Assembly (NCBI GenBank): GCA_945862125.1
Contig: CAMAYC010000001.1
Location: 1-64,000, forward strand
Origin: Reyranella massiliensis 521
GTDB taxonomy: Bacteria > Pseudomonadota > Alphaproteobacteria > Reyranellales > Reyranellaceae
DNA: 64,000 nt
Direction: 5' to 3'
The notes under the pieces are model-generated. The model was not told where the DNA came from, searched no databases, and saw nothing but the letters and a program-made list of their open reading frames with translations. Positions 17,878-27,816 of this stretch are shown here, piece after piece (the first letter of the stretch is position 1; every line of letters begins with the position of its first letter). The position numbers and the translations under genes are program-made.

Positions 17878-18141
17878 ATGAGCAGCCTGATCTTCATCAT
17901 CTGGGGCCTGATTGGAGCCCTTGTCCTCGGGGGAACCGGGGTCGGCTGGTGGTACGGCACGTCGACGTTCTATCTGCGTGAGATTGGGGAAGAGTACATG
18001 CCGGCGGCCATAGGGCGGGGCCGCCGCGTGCGCCGCCACGTGCGCCGTATCGGCCTGGCTGTGTTGGGCGCCATTGGGGGCGCGGTCGCGGCCTTTGCGC
18101 TGGTCACGCTCCTGGGCCACCTCGTTGCGCGCCACGGCTGA
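17878..18141 (+). CDS. Small two-helix membrane protein, hypothetical
   Basis: 87 aa from ATG 17878 (MSSLIFIIWGLIGALVLGG). One hydrophobic segment is at residues 3-25 and a second at about 58-82 (GLAVLGAIGGAVAAFALVTLLGHL), separated by a basic loop GRGRRVRRHVRRIG. By the positive-inside rule that loop is probably cytoplasmic. The ORF-track start at 17776 adds 34 residues without hydrophobic or conserved character. Family not recognised. It is convergent with the RidA-like gene, with a 9-nt gap. Confidence 0.5.
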   Translation: MSSLIFIIWGLIGALVLGGTGVGWWYGTSTFYLREIGEEYMPAAIGRGRRVRRHVRRIGLAVLGAIGGAVAAFALVTLLGHLVARHG

Positions 18142-18150
18142 GGCGAACGG

Positions 18151-18528
18151 CTAGGCCGGCAGCGCCGCCGTAATCAGGATTTCGATCAGGTCGCCCTCGG
18201 GCATGACCGATTGCACGAACGAGCGCACCGGCCCTTCACCGTCGGGCATCCACGCGGCCCACACGCGGTCGAAGGCGGGCTTCTGGTCATGGTCGGTCAC
18301 CACCACGTCGGCACGCAGGATTCGCGTGCGGTCGATGCCGGCGTTCTTCAGGTGCGCGTCGAGCGCCGCCAGCGTCGCGGCGGTCTGGCCGGGCAGGTCG
18401 AGCGATTTGTCGGGCGAGGTCGCCACGGCATTGAGCAGCCCGCCGCCGCCGGGGAAGCGGTAGATCGACACCGCCGATTTGCTGGGCAGGACTTTGTTGG
18501 GAATGCGCGAGATGTCGGGGTGGGGCAC
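18151..18528 (-). CDS. RidA (YjgF/YER057c/UK114) family protein
   Basis: Small trimeric protein of about 125 aa; the family deaminates reactive enamine/imine intermediates, though many paralogues have other roles. Visible features are SAVSIYRFPGGGGLLNAVATSPD, the Gln-Thr region LDLPGQTAATLAALDAHLKNAG, and C-terminal VRSFVQSVMPEGDLIEI. The expected catalytic Arg (IRC/R..L motif) is not obvious, so it may be a non-canonical member. Start is GTG 18528, with aggagag 6 nt upstream; the ORF-track start at 19104 runs through unrelated sequence. Confidence 0.7.
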   Translation of the reverse strand: MPHPDISRIPNKVLPSKSAVSIYRFPGGGGLLNAVATSPDKSLDLPGQTAATLAALDAHLKNAGIDRTRILRADVVVTDHDQKPAFDRVWAAWMPDGEGPVRSFVQSVMPEGDLIEILITAALPA

Positions 18529-18729
18529 GGAACTTCTCTCCTGGGCGGCGGCCACGGTTGGACGCAACGAGAGTAGCGGAATCCGGGAGATCGCGAAGCG
18601 GCGGGATGGTGTTTGATCTGTCAGCGCCTCGTGGCAAACGCTAGTATTGCCGGGAAGATCGGTGTCGATTCGGGCGTGCAGTGTGCAATGTGTCATGCCG
18701 ATCGGCGCGGATGGTTGCGGAGTAACTCG

Positions 18730-19137
18730 ATGTCCGGCAATTCGCTTTTCGCCCTGCTGTTCGCGCTGGCGTCTGCCGTCGCGCCCATCACGGGCGTCCG
18801 GGCGGCCGACCCCATGCCCGGCATCGACATCGCGGTCAGGATGAACCCGAGCGGTCTCGTGCTCGTCCAGGCCACGACCAACGCCAAGGGCGAGTTCATG
18901 CTGAAGTCGCTGAGTGCCGGCAAGTACTGGGTGGAACTTGGCGGCAAGTACTTCGAGACGGCAAAGGCCAAGGATCCGGATGGCACATGGATCATCACGC
19001 TCATTGCCGCAAAGGCGCCGGCGTCGGCCCAGCCCGAAACCTATGGTCTCAAGGCCGCGGCCAACGGTGTCCCGCGAGCCGATCTCGTCGTTCCGGACGG
19101 GCACGTCATTACTTACAGAGGCACTCTCGCGCGCTGA
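18730..19137 (+). CDS. Secreted carboxypeptidase-regulatory-like domain protein
   Basis: 135 aa from ATG 18730, with cggag 7 nt upstream. An N-terminal signal peptide ends at VRAAD. A short beta-sandwich-like domain follows, with the pattern TTNAKGEFMLKSLSAGKYWVEL that recalls carboxypeptidase-regulatory or SpaA-like folds. The rest, ending GTLAR, has no recognised motif. Probably periplasmic. It precedes adenine deaminase by 60 nt, but a functional link is not evident. Confidence 0.55.
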   Translation: MSGNSLFALLFALASAVAPITGVRAADPMPGIDIAVRMNPSGLVLVQATTNAKGEFMLKSLSAGKYWVELGGKYFETAKAKDPDGTWIITLIAAKAPASAQPETYGLKAAANGVPRADLVVPDGHVITYRGTLAR

Positions 19138-19197
19138 GGACTATCGAGGTCGGTACTCCCCATTGCCAATCCTCCGGGCGAGTCCTATCTGATTCGG

Positions 19198-20913
19198 ATG
19201 CGTGAGTTCCTTTCGGAAAGCCAACTCTCCGACATCATCGAGCAGGCGCGTGGCCAGTCGCCGGCCGACCTCGTGATCAAGGAAGTCGGCATTCTCGACC
19301 TCACCTCGGGCGAGATTCGCGTGGGCGACATCGCCATCGCCGGCGACCGCATCGTCGGCACCCACGAGACCTATAAAGGCGCCACCGAGATCGACGGGCG
19401 CGGGCTCATCGCCGTGCCGGGCTTCATCGACGCCCACGTCCATTGCGAGTCGACGCTCGTAACGCCGCTGGAGTTCGACCGCTGCGTCGTGCCGCGCGGC
19501 ACCACCACGGCGATCTGCGATCCGCACGAGATCAGCAACGTGCTGGGCATCCCGGGGCTGAAGTATTTTCTGGAGTGCGCCGCGGTCACGGTGATGGATC
19601 TGCGCGTGCAACTCTCGTCGTGCGTGCCGTCGAGCCATCTCGAAACCTCGGGTGCGACCCTGGAGGCGGAGGACCTGCTGCCGTTCAAGCATCATCCCAA
19701 GGTGCTGGGGCTGGCCGAGTTCATGAACGTGCCTGGGGTGCTGGCGCGCGATCCCAAGGTGCTGAGGAAACTCGCGGCGTTTTCGGACGTGCAGATCGAC
19801 GGCCATTCGCCGCTGCTCTCGTCCTACGATCTCAACGCCTATATCGCGGCCGGCGTGCGCAACTGCCACGAGACGACGTCGGCTGAGGAAGCGCGCGAAA
19901 AGCTGCGCAAGGGCATGCAGATCCTGGTGCGCGAGGGCACGGTCTCCAAGGATCTCGCGGCGCTGGCCGAGCTGATCACCACCGAGCGCGCGCCGTTCCT
20001 GGCCTTCTGCACCGACGACCGCAACCCTCTCGACATCGCCGAGGAGGGCCATGTCGACTACCTGATCCGCGCCGCCATCCGGAAGGGCGTGAAACCGCTC
20101 AACGCCTATCGCGCTGCCACCTGGTCGGCGGCCCGGCATTTCGGCTTGTTCGATCGCGGCCTGGTGGCGCCGGGCCAGCGCGCCGATCTCGTGCTGCTGA
20201 AAGATTTGGAAACCTGCGCGGTGCAGAGCGTGATCTGCCGCGGGAGCCTGGTGACGCCGGATCGATTTAAGACACGGCCGGATGTGCCCCTGGTCGGGCT
20301 CGAGTCGATGAAACTGCGGTCAGTGACGGCCGAGACGTTCCGCGTGCCGGCGAGCGGTACAGTTTCGCCGCCGGTGATCGGCGTGCGGCCGGGCCAGATC
20401 CTGACCGACCGTCTCTCGGTCCCGGTGGCGCGTCGTGACGGCGCGCTGGTGGCCGATGTCGCCTCCGACGTGCTCAAGGTGGCGGTGCTCGGCCGGCACA
20501 ATACCGAGGGAAGGGTCGGGCGCGGGTTCGTCAAGGGGTTCGGCATCACCCGCGGCGCCATCGCCTCGTCGATCGGCCACGACAGCCACAATGTCTGCGT
20601 CATCGGCTGCAACGATGCCGACATGGCCGTGGCCGTGAACCGGCTGATCGAGCTGAAGGGCGGCTTTGCGGCTGCCGCGGGCGGCAAGGTGGTGGCCGAG
20701 CTGGCGCTGCCCATCGCCGGGCTGATGTGCGACCGGCCGTTCGAGGAAGTGGAGCAGGGACTGCGGGCGCTCCGTGCCGCCGTGCGCGGCCTCGGCACGA
20801 CCCTGCACGAGCCCTTCCTGCAGATGGCCTTCCTGCCGCTCCCGGTGATCCCGCACCTCCGCATCACCGACTGCGGCTTGGTCGACGTCGACAGGTTTGA
20901 ACTGGTGGGCTGA
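19198..20913 (+). CDS. ade: Adenine deaminase
   Basis: Hydrolyses adenine to hypoxanthine and ammonia (amidohydrolase superfamily, 571 aa, the usual length for Ade). Motifs are the entry strand DLVIKEVGILDLTSGEI, the metal site GFIDAHVHCESTLVTP near residue 80, the family motif PRGTTTAICDPHEISNVLG near residue 100, and HDSHNVCVIGCND in the C-terminal domain. It has its own terminator-like hairpin downstream. It fits purine salvage or use of purines as nitrogen source. An alternative upstream start cannot be excluded. Confidence 0.92.
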   Translation: MREFLSESQLSDIIEQARGQSPADLVIKEVGILDLTSGEIRVGDIAIAGDRIVGTHETYKGATEIDGRGLIAVPGFIDAHVHCESTLVTPLEFDRCVVPRGTTTAICDPHEISNVLGIPGLKYFLECAAVTVMDLRVQLSSCVPSSHLETSGATLEAEDLLPFKHHPKVLGLAEFMNVPGVLARDPKVLRKLAAFSDVQIDGHSPLLSSYDLNAYIAAGVRNCHETTSAEEAREKLRKGMQILVREGTVSKDLAALAELITTERAPFLAFCTDDRNPLDIAEEGHVDYLIRAAIRKGVKPLNAYRAATWSAARHFGLFDRGLVAPGQRADLVLLKDLETCAVQSVICRGSLVTPDRFKTRPDVPLVGLESMKLRSVTAETFRVPASGTVSPPVIGVRPGQILTDRLSVPVARRDGALVADVASDVLKVAVLGRHNTEGRVGRGFVKGFGITRGAIASSIGHDSHNVCVIGCNDADMAVAVNRLIELKGGFAAAAGGKVVAELALPIAGLMCDRPFEEVEQGLRALRAAVRGLGTTLHEPFLQMAFLPLPVIPHLRITDCGLVDVDRFELVG

Positions 20914-20921
20914 TCTGAAGA

Positions 20922-20964
20922 TGCAAGTTCAGCAGGTTTAGGGCTATATTCCTGATATCGTCGC
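20922..20964. repeat. 43-bp dispersed intergenic repeat, copy B
   Basis: Matches copy A (4413-4455) at 35 of 43 positions without gaps. Shared blocks are gttcagcaggttt, gctat and gatatcgtcgc. Located 9 nt past the ade stop codon. Confidence 0.6.
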
Positions 20965-20986
20965 CACGATGTCCATCTATTGCGCA

Positions 20987-21020
20987 GGCCGCCCGGTCAC
21001 TTGCCCGGAGCGGCCTTTTT
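20987..21020 (+). terminator. Rho-independent terminator after ade
   Basis: GGCCGCCCGG pairs with CCGG-a-GCGGCC (one bulged A, 8-nt loop) and is followed by TTTTT. The stem is ten base pairs. It should terminate plus-strand transcription from ade. Confidence 0.75.
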
Positions 21021-21117
21021 CGTGGCCGGTGGCGGCCCGCGTCCGGTTCAAACCGGCCGGCGCTTTGCGAATTTTCAGACAGACACATTCTGGACAACTC
21101 GTGTCTGAAAAGTCGCT

Positions 21118-22710
21118 CTATTTGTCGAGCCACACCTGCTCGAAGCGCGCGCCGTTGTAGAGGCTGTTCACCATCGGCCTGAAGCCCTTCACGTAGGGGT
21201 GCCAGCAGCTTGCCGAGGCGTTCCACATGATGACCGGTCGGGCGCCGTCCTCGAGCAACTTGCGGTCGATGTCCCAGACGATCTTCTTGCGTTTCTCGGG
21301 ATCGCGCTCGCCCGACTGCAGGGCGAAGAGCTTCTCGATCTCGGGGTTGCAGTAGCCGGTGTAGTTGCGTTCCGACTTGCAGGCGTAGTTCTCGAAGTAG
21401 GTCTGGTCGGGATCGTCGACGCCGTTGCCGGTGGTGTTGAGGCCGACCGAGTAGTCCTTGCGCGCGATCTTGGTGAACCAGATGGCGGTGTCGACCAGTT
21501 CGAGTTCGCCTTCGAGGTAGACCTCCTTGAGCTGGTCGATCAGCAGCACCGCGGGGTCGCGGTAGAGCAGGTGGTTGCGGGTCGCGACCTTGAGCTTGAG
21601 CCTGTTGTCGGGCCCGTAGCCCAGCTTCTTCATGATCTCGCGGCCTTCGGCACGGTTCTTTTCGAGGTCGGGCCCATAGCCCGGCACCGTGTCGTAGAGC
21701 TCCTTGGGCAGGCCCCAGACGCCGTTGGGCGCCGGCTCCATGACGCCGCCGATGTGGGCCTCGCCCTGGTTGATGACATCGATGAAGGTCTTGCGGTCGA
21801 GGCTGAGCAGCAGGGCGCGGCGGACGTCGGCGTTGTTGAAGGGCGCCGCGTCGCGGTTGACGATCAGGTTGGTGTTGTTGTTCATCGCCGCCACCTCGCA
21901 GATCGCCTGGGCCGACTGCGCCTTGACGTCCTTGAGCAGCGGAATGGTGACGGCATAGGGCGCCGTCATGTCGTAGCGGCCCGTGACGAAGCCCAGGATC
22001 GCCGTGGCGCGGGCCGGCACGATCGGGATCTCGATCGCGTCGAGGTAGGGCTTGCCCTTCTTGAAGTAGTCGGGGTTGCGCGCGAGCTTGATGATCTCCT
22101 TCTGCTTGAACTCGGCAAGCTTGAAGGGGCCGGTGCCGACCGGCTTGGTGCGCATCTGCGCTGTCGGCACGTGGCAGGAATAGACCGGGCTGTAGCCAGA
22201 GGCGAGCAGCACCAGGAAGGAGGGCTGCGGCTGGCCGAGGTGGAAGGTGACCTCGCGGTCGCCGTTGGTCGTGACCTCCTTCAGGTTCCAGTACCAGGAG
22301 GAGCGCGGGTTCTTGCGCAGCTTCTGGGTCTCGCTCTTGCCCGTGAGCATGTCCCAGGTGCACTTCACGTCGGCCGCGCTGAACGGCTTGCCGTCGTGCC
22401 ACTTGGCGTTGCCGACGAGCTTGAAGGTGAGCTTCGTGCCGTCGGGGCTCCACGCCCAGCTCTCGGCCAGGTCGGGGCGGATCGTCTCGAGGCTGTTCTG
22501 CGGGATCTCCTGGTCGAACAGCACGAGATTGTTGTAGAGGCCCATGAACGGCACGACCGTCGAGGTCGTCGCCTCCTCGTGGATCGAAGTGCTGGGCGGG
22601 TTGTCCGCGAAATACATCTTGAGCGTGCCGCCGCTCTTCTGCGCGAGCGCCGGCGTTGCCGCGAGGCCGGTTATCACGAGCGCACACAGCGCCCCCATCG
22701 AAAGTCGCAT
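21118..22710 (-). CDS. ABC transporter substrate-binding protein, family 5 (peptide/nickel type)
   Basis: 530-aa exported solute-binding protein (SBP_bac_5). The signal peptide MRLSMGALCALVITGLAATPALAQ is clear. The family stretch VGTGPFKLAEFKQKEIIKLARNPDYFKKGKPYLD follows near residue 185, and C-terminal WKVARGG-like KLLEDGARPVIMW completes it. ATG 22710 is chosen because the ORF-track start at 23238 runs back into the SDR gene. It is the last gene of the minus-strand catabolic operon. No permease or ATPase genes adjoin it, so it must use membrane components encoded elsewhere. Confidence 0.88.
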   Translation of the reverse strand: MRLSMGALCALVITGLAATPALAQKSGGTLKMYFADNPPSTSIHEEATTSTVVPFMGLYNNLVLFDQEIPQNSLETIRPDLAESWAWSPDGTKLTFKLVGNAKWHDGKPFSAADVKCTWDMLTGKSETQKLRKNPRSSWYWNLKEVTTNGDREVTFHLGQPQPSFLVLLASGYSPVYSCHVPTAQMRTKPVGTGPFKLAEFKQKEIIKLARNPDYFKKGKPYLDAIEIPIVPARATAILGFVTGRYDMTAPYAVTIPLLKDVKAQSAQAICEVAAMNNNTNLIVNRDAAPFNNADVRRALLLSLDRKTFIDVINQGEAHIGGVMEPAPNGVWGLPKELYDTVPGYGPDLEKNRAEGREIMKKLGYGPDNRLKLKVATRNHLLYRDPAVLLIDQLKEVYLEGELELVDTAIWFTKIARKDYSVGLNTTGNGVDDPDQTYFENYACKSERNYTGYCNPEIEKLFALQSGERDPEKRKKIVWDIDRKLLEDGARPVIMWNASASCWHPYVKGFRPMVNSLYNGARFEQVWLDK

Positions 22711-22790
22711 GTCGTCTTCCTCCCGTCTCTTCTGCCGAAGGATGACGCGGTCGGGACCGTCCTGTCGAGGCCGCCGGCCCGCAGGGCGGA

Positions 22791-23549
22791 TCAGTTCGCC
22801 ATCCAGCCGCCGTCGACCATCAGGTTCTCGCCGGTGATGAAGGTCGCCTCGTCGGAGGCGAGGAAGAGGGCGGCGTTGGCGACATCCTCCGAGCGGCCGA
22901 GGCGCGGCAGCGGCGTGCGGGCGTTCGAGTAGTCGATCCAGCGCGGCTCGACGGCGCGGCCGGTCTTGCCGGTCAGGATCTTGCCCGGCGCCACGGCGTT
23001 GCAGATGATGCTGTCGCGGCCGTAGTCCGAGGCGATCTGGCGCGTGAGATAGACCACGGCCGATTTCGAGACGCCGTAGGAGAAATCCTCGGGCGAAGAG
23101 ATCATCCCGTGCTGCGAGGAGATGTTGACGATCCGCCCGCGCGCCTCGTTGCGAATGTCCTGAGTCAGCATGCGGCGCACGGCAGCGCGGCACATCAGGA
23201 AGACGCCAGTGACGTTCACTTCCATCACCCGGTTCCACTCTTCAAGGCTGGTGTCGGTCAGCTTCTTGCCGCTGCGGATGACGGCATCGTTCACCACAAT
23301 GTCGAGCCGGCCGGTCGGCAGCGCGGCCAACCGGACAGCTTCCTCGACGTCCTTCTCGTTCGAGACGTCGCCCTGGAAGAAGGGCACGCCGAGGATCTTG
23401 TGCGTGGGTTCGCCGCCCTCGACCGCAGCCTCGGTGATGTCCATCAGCAGCAGCGCCGCGCCTTCGGCGTGAAACCTGGTGGCGATGGCGCGGCCGATGC
23501 CCGAGGAGGCGCCGGTGATGAGGGCAGTCTTCCCGGCGAGACGCTTCAT
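22791..23549 (-). CDS. SDR family oxidoreductase (1)
   Basis: Short-chain dehydrogenase/reductase, 252 aa, probably NAD(P)-dependent on a hydroxy- or ketoacyl-type substrate. It shows the cofactor motif ALITGASSGIGRAIA near residue 10, NNA-like VNDAVIR, the catalytic Ser in NISSQHG, the YxxxK motif YGVSKSA, and the C-terminal FITGENLMVDGGW. The NNAG motif is altered to NDAV. It lies 9 nt downstream of SDR 2 in the same operon, so the two may act on successive steps or related substrates. Confidence 0.9.
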   Translation of the reverse strand: MKRLAGKTALITGASSGIGRAIATRFHAEGAALLLMDITEAAVEGGEPTHKILGVPFFQGDVSNEKDVEEAVRLAALPTGRLDIVVNDAVIRSGKKLTDTSLEEWNRVMEVNVTGVFLMCRAAVRRMLTQDIRNEARGRIVNISSQHGMISSPEDFSYGVSKSAVVYLTRQIASDYGRDSIICNAVAPGKILTGKTGRAVEPRWIDYSNARTPLPRLGRSEDVANAALFLASDEATFITGENLMVDGGWMAN

Positions 23550-23558
23550 CTGTCGCTG

Positions 23559-24359
23559 TCAGCCTCGCCGCACGCTGGCGCCACCGTCGACCGGCAGCGT
23601 CACGCCGGTGATGAAGCTCGCCTCGTCGGAGGCGAGGAAGAGCGCGGCATTGGCCACGTCCCAGCCTGTGCCCATCTTCTTGCCCAGCGGCACCTTGGAA
23701 TCGCGCTCGGCCTCGACCTCGGCCCGCGTCTTCTTGAAGGTGCGGGCGCGGGTGTCGACGGCCATCGGCGTGTTCATCAGGCCGGGCAGGATCACGTTGG
23801 CGCGGATGCCGTACTCCGCGTTCTGGTAGGCGAGCTGCTCTGTGAAGGACACCATCGCGGCCTTGGTCGCCTTGTAGGCGACGTAGGGATAGGTGGTGAT
23901 CACGGCCATCGAGGAGATGTTGATGATGGCGCCGCTCCTCTGGGCGCGCATGATCGGGATCACGTGCTTGGCGGCCAGGATGCAGCTTTTCAGGTTGATC
24001 GCCACGCAGCGGTCGAACGCTTCCTCGGTGATGTCCAGCAGCTCGGCGTCGCCGCCCGAGAGGCTGACACCGACGTTGTTGTGCAGGATATCGATGCGGC
24101 CCCAGCGGCCGTGCGCATCGGCCACCATGGCCTTGATCTCGGCTTCCTTGGTGACGTCGGCCTTGAAGGCCATCGCCGTGCCCTGGTTGGCGCCGATCAT
24201 CTCGACCGTCTCCTGGGCCGATTTGAGGTTGTGATCCACGCACAGGACCTTGGCGCCCTCGCGGGCGAAGGTGAGGGCCGTCGCACGGCCGTTACCCATG
24301 CCTTCGCCCGGGCTCTGGCCGGCGCCGACGACGATGGCGACGCGATCTTTGAGGCGCAT
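23559..24359 (-). CDS. SDR family oxidoreductase (2)
   Basis: Short-chain dehydrogenase/reductase, 266 aa. Cofactor region VAIVVGAGQSPGEGMGNGRATAL has a longer, altered glycine motif than usual, and SDR 3 in this operon shares that pattern (GGGAVGDGIGNGRA). NNVG, NISSMAV, YKATKAA and FITGVTLPVDGG are present. SDR 2 and 3 are thus likely to be paralogues from one subfamily. The gene begins 1 nt before the stop region of the AhpD-like gene upstream, showing tight coupling. Confidence 0.9.
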   Translation of the reverse strand: MRLKDRVAIVVGAGQSPGEGMGNGRATALTFAREGAKVLCVDHNLKSAQETVEMIGANQGTAMAFKADVTKEAEIKAMVADAHGRWGRIDILHNNVGVSLSGGDAELLDITEEAFDRCVAINLKSCILAAKHVIPIMRAQRSGAIINISSMAVITTYPYVAYKATKAAMVSFTEQLAYQNAEYGIRANVILPGLMNTPMAVDTRARTFKKTRAEVEAERDSKVPLGKKMGTGWDVANAALFLASDEASFITGVTLPVDGGASVRRG

Positions 24360-24360
24360 G

Positions 24361-24915
24361 TCAGCTCACTCCCGGAATTGGATACTGTTTTAGCACTTCC
24401 TTGTACTGCGGCTCGTTATCCATCTTCATGGTGGCGAGCACGCGCACGACCGCGCAGTAGAAGGCGATGGTGAGCACCAGGTCGGTCATGTGCTCGTTGC
24501 TGAGCTCCTTCTTGATCTCCGCGAAGGTGGCGTCGGACATGGCGAGCTCGCGCACCATCTCGCGGGCGCCCTTGAGGACTGCCTTGGCCAGCGGCTCGAG
24601 CTTGGACGGCTTGCCTTCGGTCTCGAGGAAGAGGTTCTGGATGTCCTCGTCGGTGACGCCGAACTCCTTGCCGATCTTCACGTGATGGGTGAATTCGTAC
24701 TCGGACTTCTCCATCCAGCCGACTTGAAGAATGGCGAGTTCGCGCAGACGCGGATCGAGCGTGCTTTTGTTGCGGATGTAGCCGCCGAGACCATGGAAGG
24801 CGCGCGCCATGCCGGGTGAATTGACGAGCAGCCGCGTGAGATTGATCGGCCGCTTGAGCAGTTCCTTGTGTTCGGGCGGAAGCTGATCGACATCGAGATA
24901 AGGCAGGCGGGCCAT
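24361..24915 (-). CDS. Carboxymuconolactone decarboxylase / AhpD-like protein
   Basis: 184-aa alpha-helical protein of the AhpD/CMD-like superfamily. Recognisable helices are RLRELAILQVGWMEKSEYEFTHHVKIGKEFGV near residue 65. The CxxC redox pair of AhpD peroxidases is absent at that position (EYEFTHH), so it is probably not a peroxidase. It may be a decarboxylase, hydrolase or isomerase-like enzyme. It lies between two SDR genes in the operon, and the position implies a small-molecule catabolic step. Confidence 0.8.
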   Translation of the reverse strand: MARLPYLDVDQLPPEHKELLKRPINLTRLLVNSPGMARAFHGLGGYIRNKSTLDPRLRELAILQVGWMEKSEYEFTHHVKIGKEFGVTDEDIQNLFLETEGKPSKLEPLAKAVLKGAREMVRELAMSDATFAEIKKELSNEHMTDLVLTIAFYCAVVRVLATMKMDNEPQYKEVLKQYPIPGVS

Positions 24916-24928
24916 CTTGTTCGTCTCC

Positions 24929-25744
24929 TCACTGAGCTGCTGAATCGCGTTCCGGACCTTGCAGCGTGACGCCGCCGTCGACCACCAGCACCTGACCGGT
25001 GATGTACCGGGCGTGGTTGCTCATCAGGAAGCGCACGGCATGGCCGATGTCCCAGCCGGTGCCCTCGATCTTGAGCACCGAGGCTTTGGTCCGCTGGGCG
25101 CGGTTGGCCTCGCTCATGCCGTTGCCGCGGTTGACCATCGGCGTGTACATCGGCCCCGGGCAGATGCAGTTGACGCGGATGTGGTCCTTGCCGTGATCGA
25201 CCGCCATTGCCTGGGTGAGCCCGATCACCGCCGCCTTGGAGACGGTGTAGGTCGTAAGGCCGCGCGGCCGGAGCGCCGAGATCGACGAGATGTTGACGAT
25301 CGAGCCGCCCTTGGCGGTCTTGATCATGGCGGGGATCGCATGCTTGGAGAGCAGGAACATCGTCTCGACGTTCACCTGCATCACGCGTCGGTATTCCTCT
25401 GGCTTCTCGTCGACCACGCTGCCGCGGCTGCCGATGCCGACATTGTTGTCGAGGAAATCGAGCCGGCCCCAGCGGTCGACCGCGGCATCGACCAGCCGCT
25501 TGCATTCGGCTTCCTTGGTGACGTCGCCGGCGTGCGCCGCAGCGGTGCCGCCCTCGGCCTTGATCATCTCGGCCGTGCGTTCCGCCAGCTTGAGGTCGAG
25601 GTCGGCCACCAGCACCTTGGTGCCGGCGCGGGCCAGCAGGATCGCCGCCGCCCGGCCGTTGCCGATGCCGTCGCCCACCGCGCCGCCGCCGCTCAGGATC
25701 GCAACCTTGCCGGCCAGGCCAGCGTCGTCCTCGGGACCTCTCAT
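24929..25744 (-). CDS. SDR family oxidoreductase (3)
   Basis: Short-chain dehydrogenase/reductase, 271 aa from ATG 25744. Cofactor region KVAILSGGGAVGDGIGNGRAAAILLA is again a lengthened glycine motif as in SDR 2. DNNVGIG, NISSISA, YTVSKAA and YITGQVLVVDGG are the remaining SDR signatures. The ORF-track start at 25816 runs into the metallo-hydrolase gene. Part of the ten-gene minus-strand operon. Confidence 0.9.
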   Translation of the reverse strand: MRGPEDDAGLAGKVAILSGGGAVGDGIGNGRAAAILLARAGTKVLVADLDLKLAERTAEMIKAEGGTAAAHAGDVTKEAECKRLVDAAVDRWGRLDFLDNNVGIGSRGSVVDEKPEEYRRVMQVNVETMFLLSKHAIPAMIKTAKGGSIVNISSISALRPRGLTTYTVSKAAVIGLTQAMAVDHGKDHIRVNCICPGPMYTPMVNRGNGMSEANRAQRTKASVLKIEGTGWDIGHAVRFLMSNHARYITGQVLVVDGGVTLQGPERDSAAQ

Positions 25745-25757
25745 CGTCGTCTCCTTA

Positions 25758-26633
25758 TTATTGTCGATCCCAGTCGATACGGAAGCTGTCGCCCTGTGGC
25801 TTGATGAAGCCGGCATTGGCGCCGGGGAAATGGGCAGGACAGAGCAGCGCGTTGCTCTCGACGCAATCCTCCAGCAGCTTGCGCCGGGATCGCGCCGACA
25901 TTTCCTGGTCCCAGCAGAACTGGCTCGACCAGTCAGGATGATAGACCTGGATCGGGTGATGCATGATGTCGCCCGAGAAGCAGGCCTGCTTGCCGGCGTC
26001 CTTCAGGTTGATGGCGATCGAGCCTGGCGTGTGACCGGGATAGTCTCTTATAGTGAGCAGCGGATCGGGCTGGTGGTCGCTCTCGATCATCACGGCCTTG
26101 CCGGCCTCGACGATCGGCAGCACCGAATCGTCGAACGAGCCGTCATTGACGCCGTCCTTGGATTTGCGCTCATTCTCCCAGTGCGCGTATTCGCGCTTGG
26201 CGAAGAGATAGCGCGCATTGGGGAAGGTCGGCACCCAGCGGCCGTCGACCAGTCTGGTATTCCAGCCGACGTGATCGACATGAAGGTGCGTGCACATCAC
26301 GAAGTCCACCGATTCCGGCGGGCAGCCGCAGGCGCGGAGCCGGTTGAGGAACGGCGTGTCGAGCTTGTTCCAGGCTGCGTTGTGACGCTGCTTGTCGTTG
26401 CCGAGGCAGGTATCGATCAGGATCGTGTGCCGGCCGGTCTTCACCACCCAGGTATGGACCGAGCCGACCAGGCGGTCGGAGCCCGCCTCGACATGCTCCG
26501 GAACCATCCAGCCCTTCTGGGCGTCGAAGGCCTGCTGGTCGAAGCGGGGGAACATCCGGTTGGGCCTAAAACCCGCGGCGCAGAGCTCCTCGACCTTCTC
26601 GATCGTGGCGCCACCGATTTTGCGAATCGTCAT
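25758..26633 (-). CDS. Metallo-beta-lactamase fold hydrolase
   Basis: MBL-fold hydrolase of 291 aa, binding two metals through the motif CTHLHVDHVGWN near residue 95 (HxHxDH), and using later His and Asp residues in DYPGHTPGS and FSGDIMHHPIQ. Such proteins cleave lactones, thioesters or similar bonds. It lies between the alcohol dehydrogenase and SDR 3. With adjacent CoA-transferase and dehydrogenase genes, a lactonase or CoA-thioesterase role is plausible, but the exact substrate is unknown. Confidence 0.85.
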   Translation of the reverse strand: MTIRKIGGATIEKVEELCAAGFRPNRMFPRFDQQAFDAQKGWMVPEHVEAGSDRLVGSVHTWVVKTGRHTILIDTCLGNDKQRHNAAWNKLDTPFLNRLRACGCPPESVDFVMCTHLHVDHVGWNTRLVDGRWVPTFPNARYLFAKREYAHWENERKSKDGVNDGSFDDSVLPIVEAGKAVMIESDHQPDPLLTIRDYPGHTPGSIAINLKDAGKQACFSGDIMHHPIQVYHPDWSSQFCWDQEMSARSRRKLLEDCVESNALLCPAHFPGANAGFIKPQGDSFRIDWDRQ

Positions 26634-26645
26634 GGCGCCTGCTCC

Positions 26646-27758
<1,113 letters not shown>

Positions 27759-27816
27759 GCGAACATTCCCCCGACTTCCAGAAGCGGGGAGCCTAGTGCA
27801 GGGAAGCCGCCCCAGT

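Larger units (their letters stand above)
20914..21117. other. Convergent gap holding repeat copy B and a terminator
   Basis: This 204-nt gap lies between convergent ade and the solute-binding protein gene. It contains copy B of the 43-bp repeat starting 9 nt after the ade stop, then a strong Rho-independent terminator at 20987-21020. No ORF is convincing. If the repeat includes a promoter (tgcaag, 17 nt, tatatt), the interval would give an RNA of about 65 nt; this is speculative. Confidence 0.5.

Noticed and set aside
19138-19197. Purine or guanidine riboswitch upstream of ade or urt genes
   Set aside because: No purine-riboswitch core or ykkC-type conserved bases were seen in the 60 nt before ade or the 155 nt before urtB.
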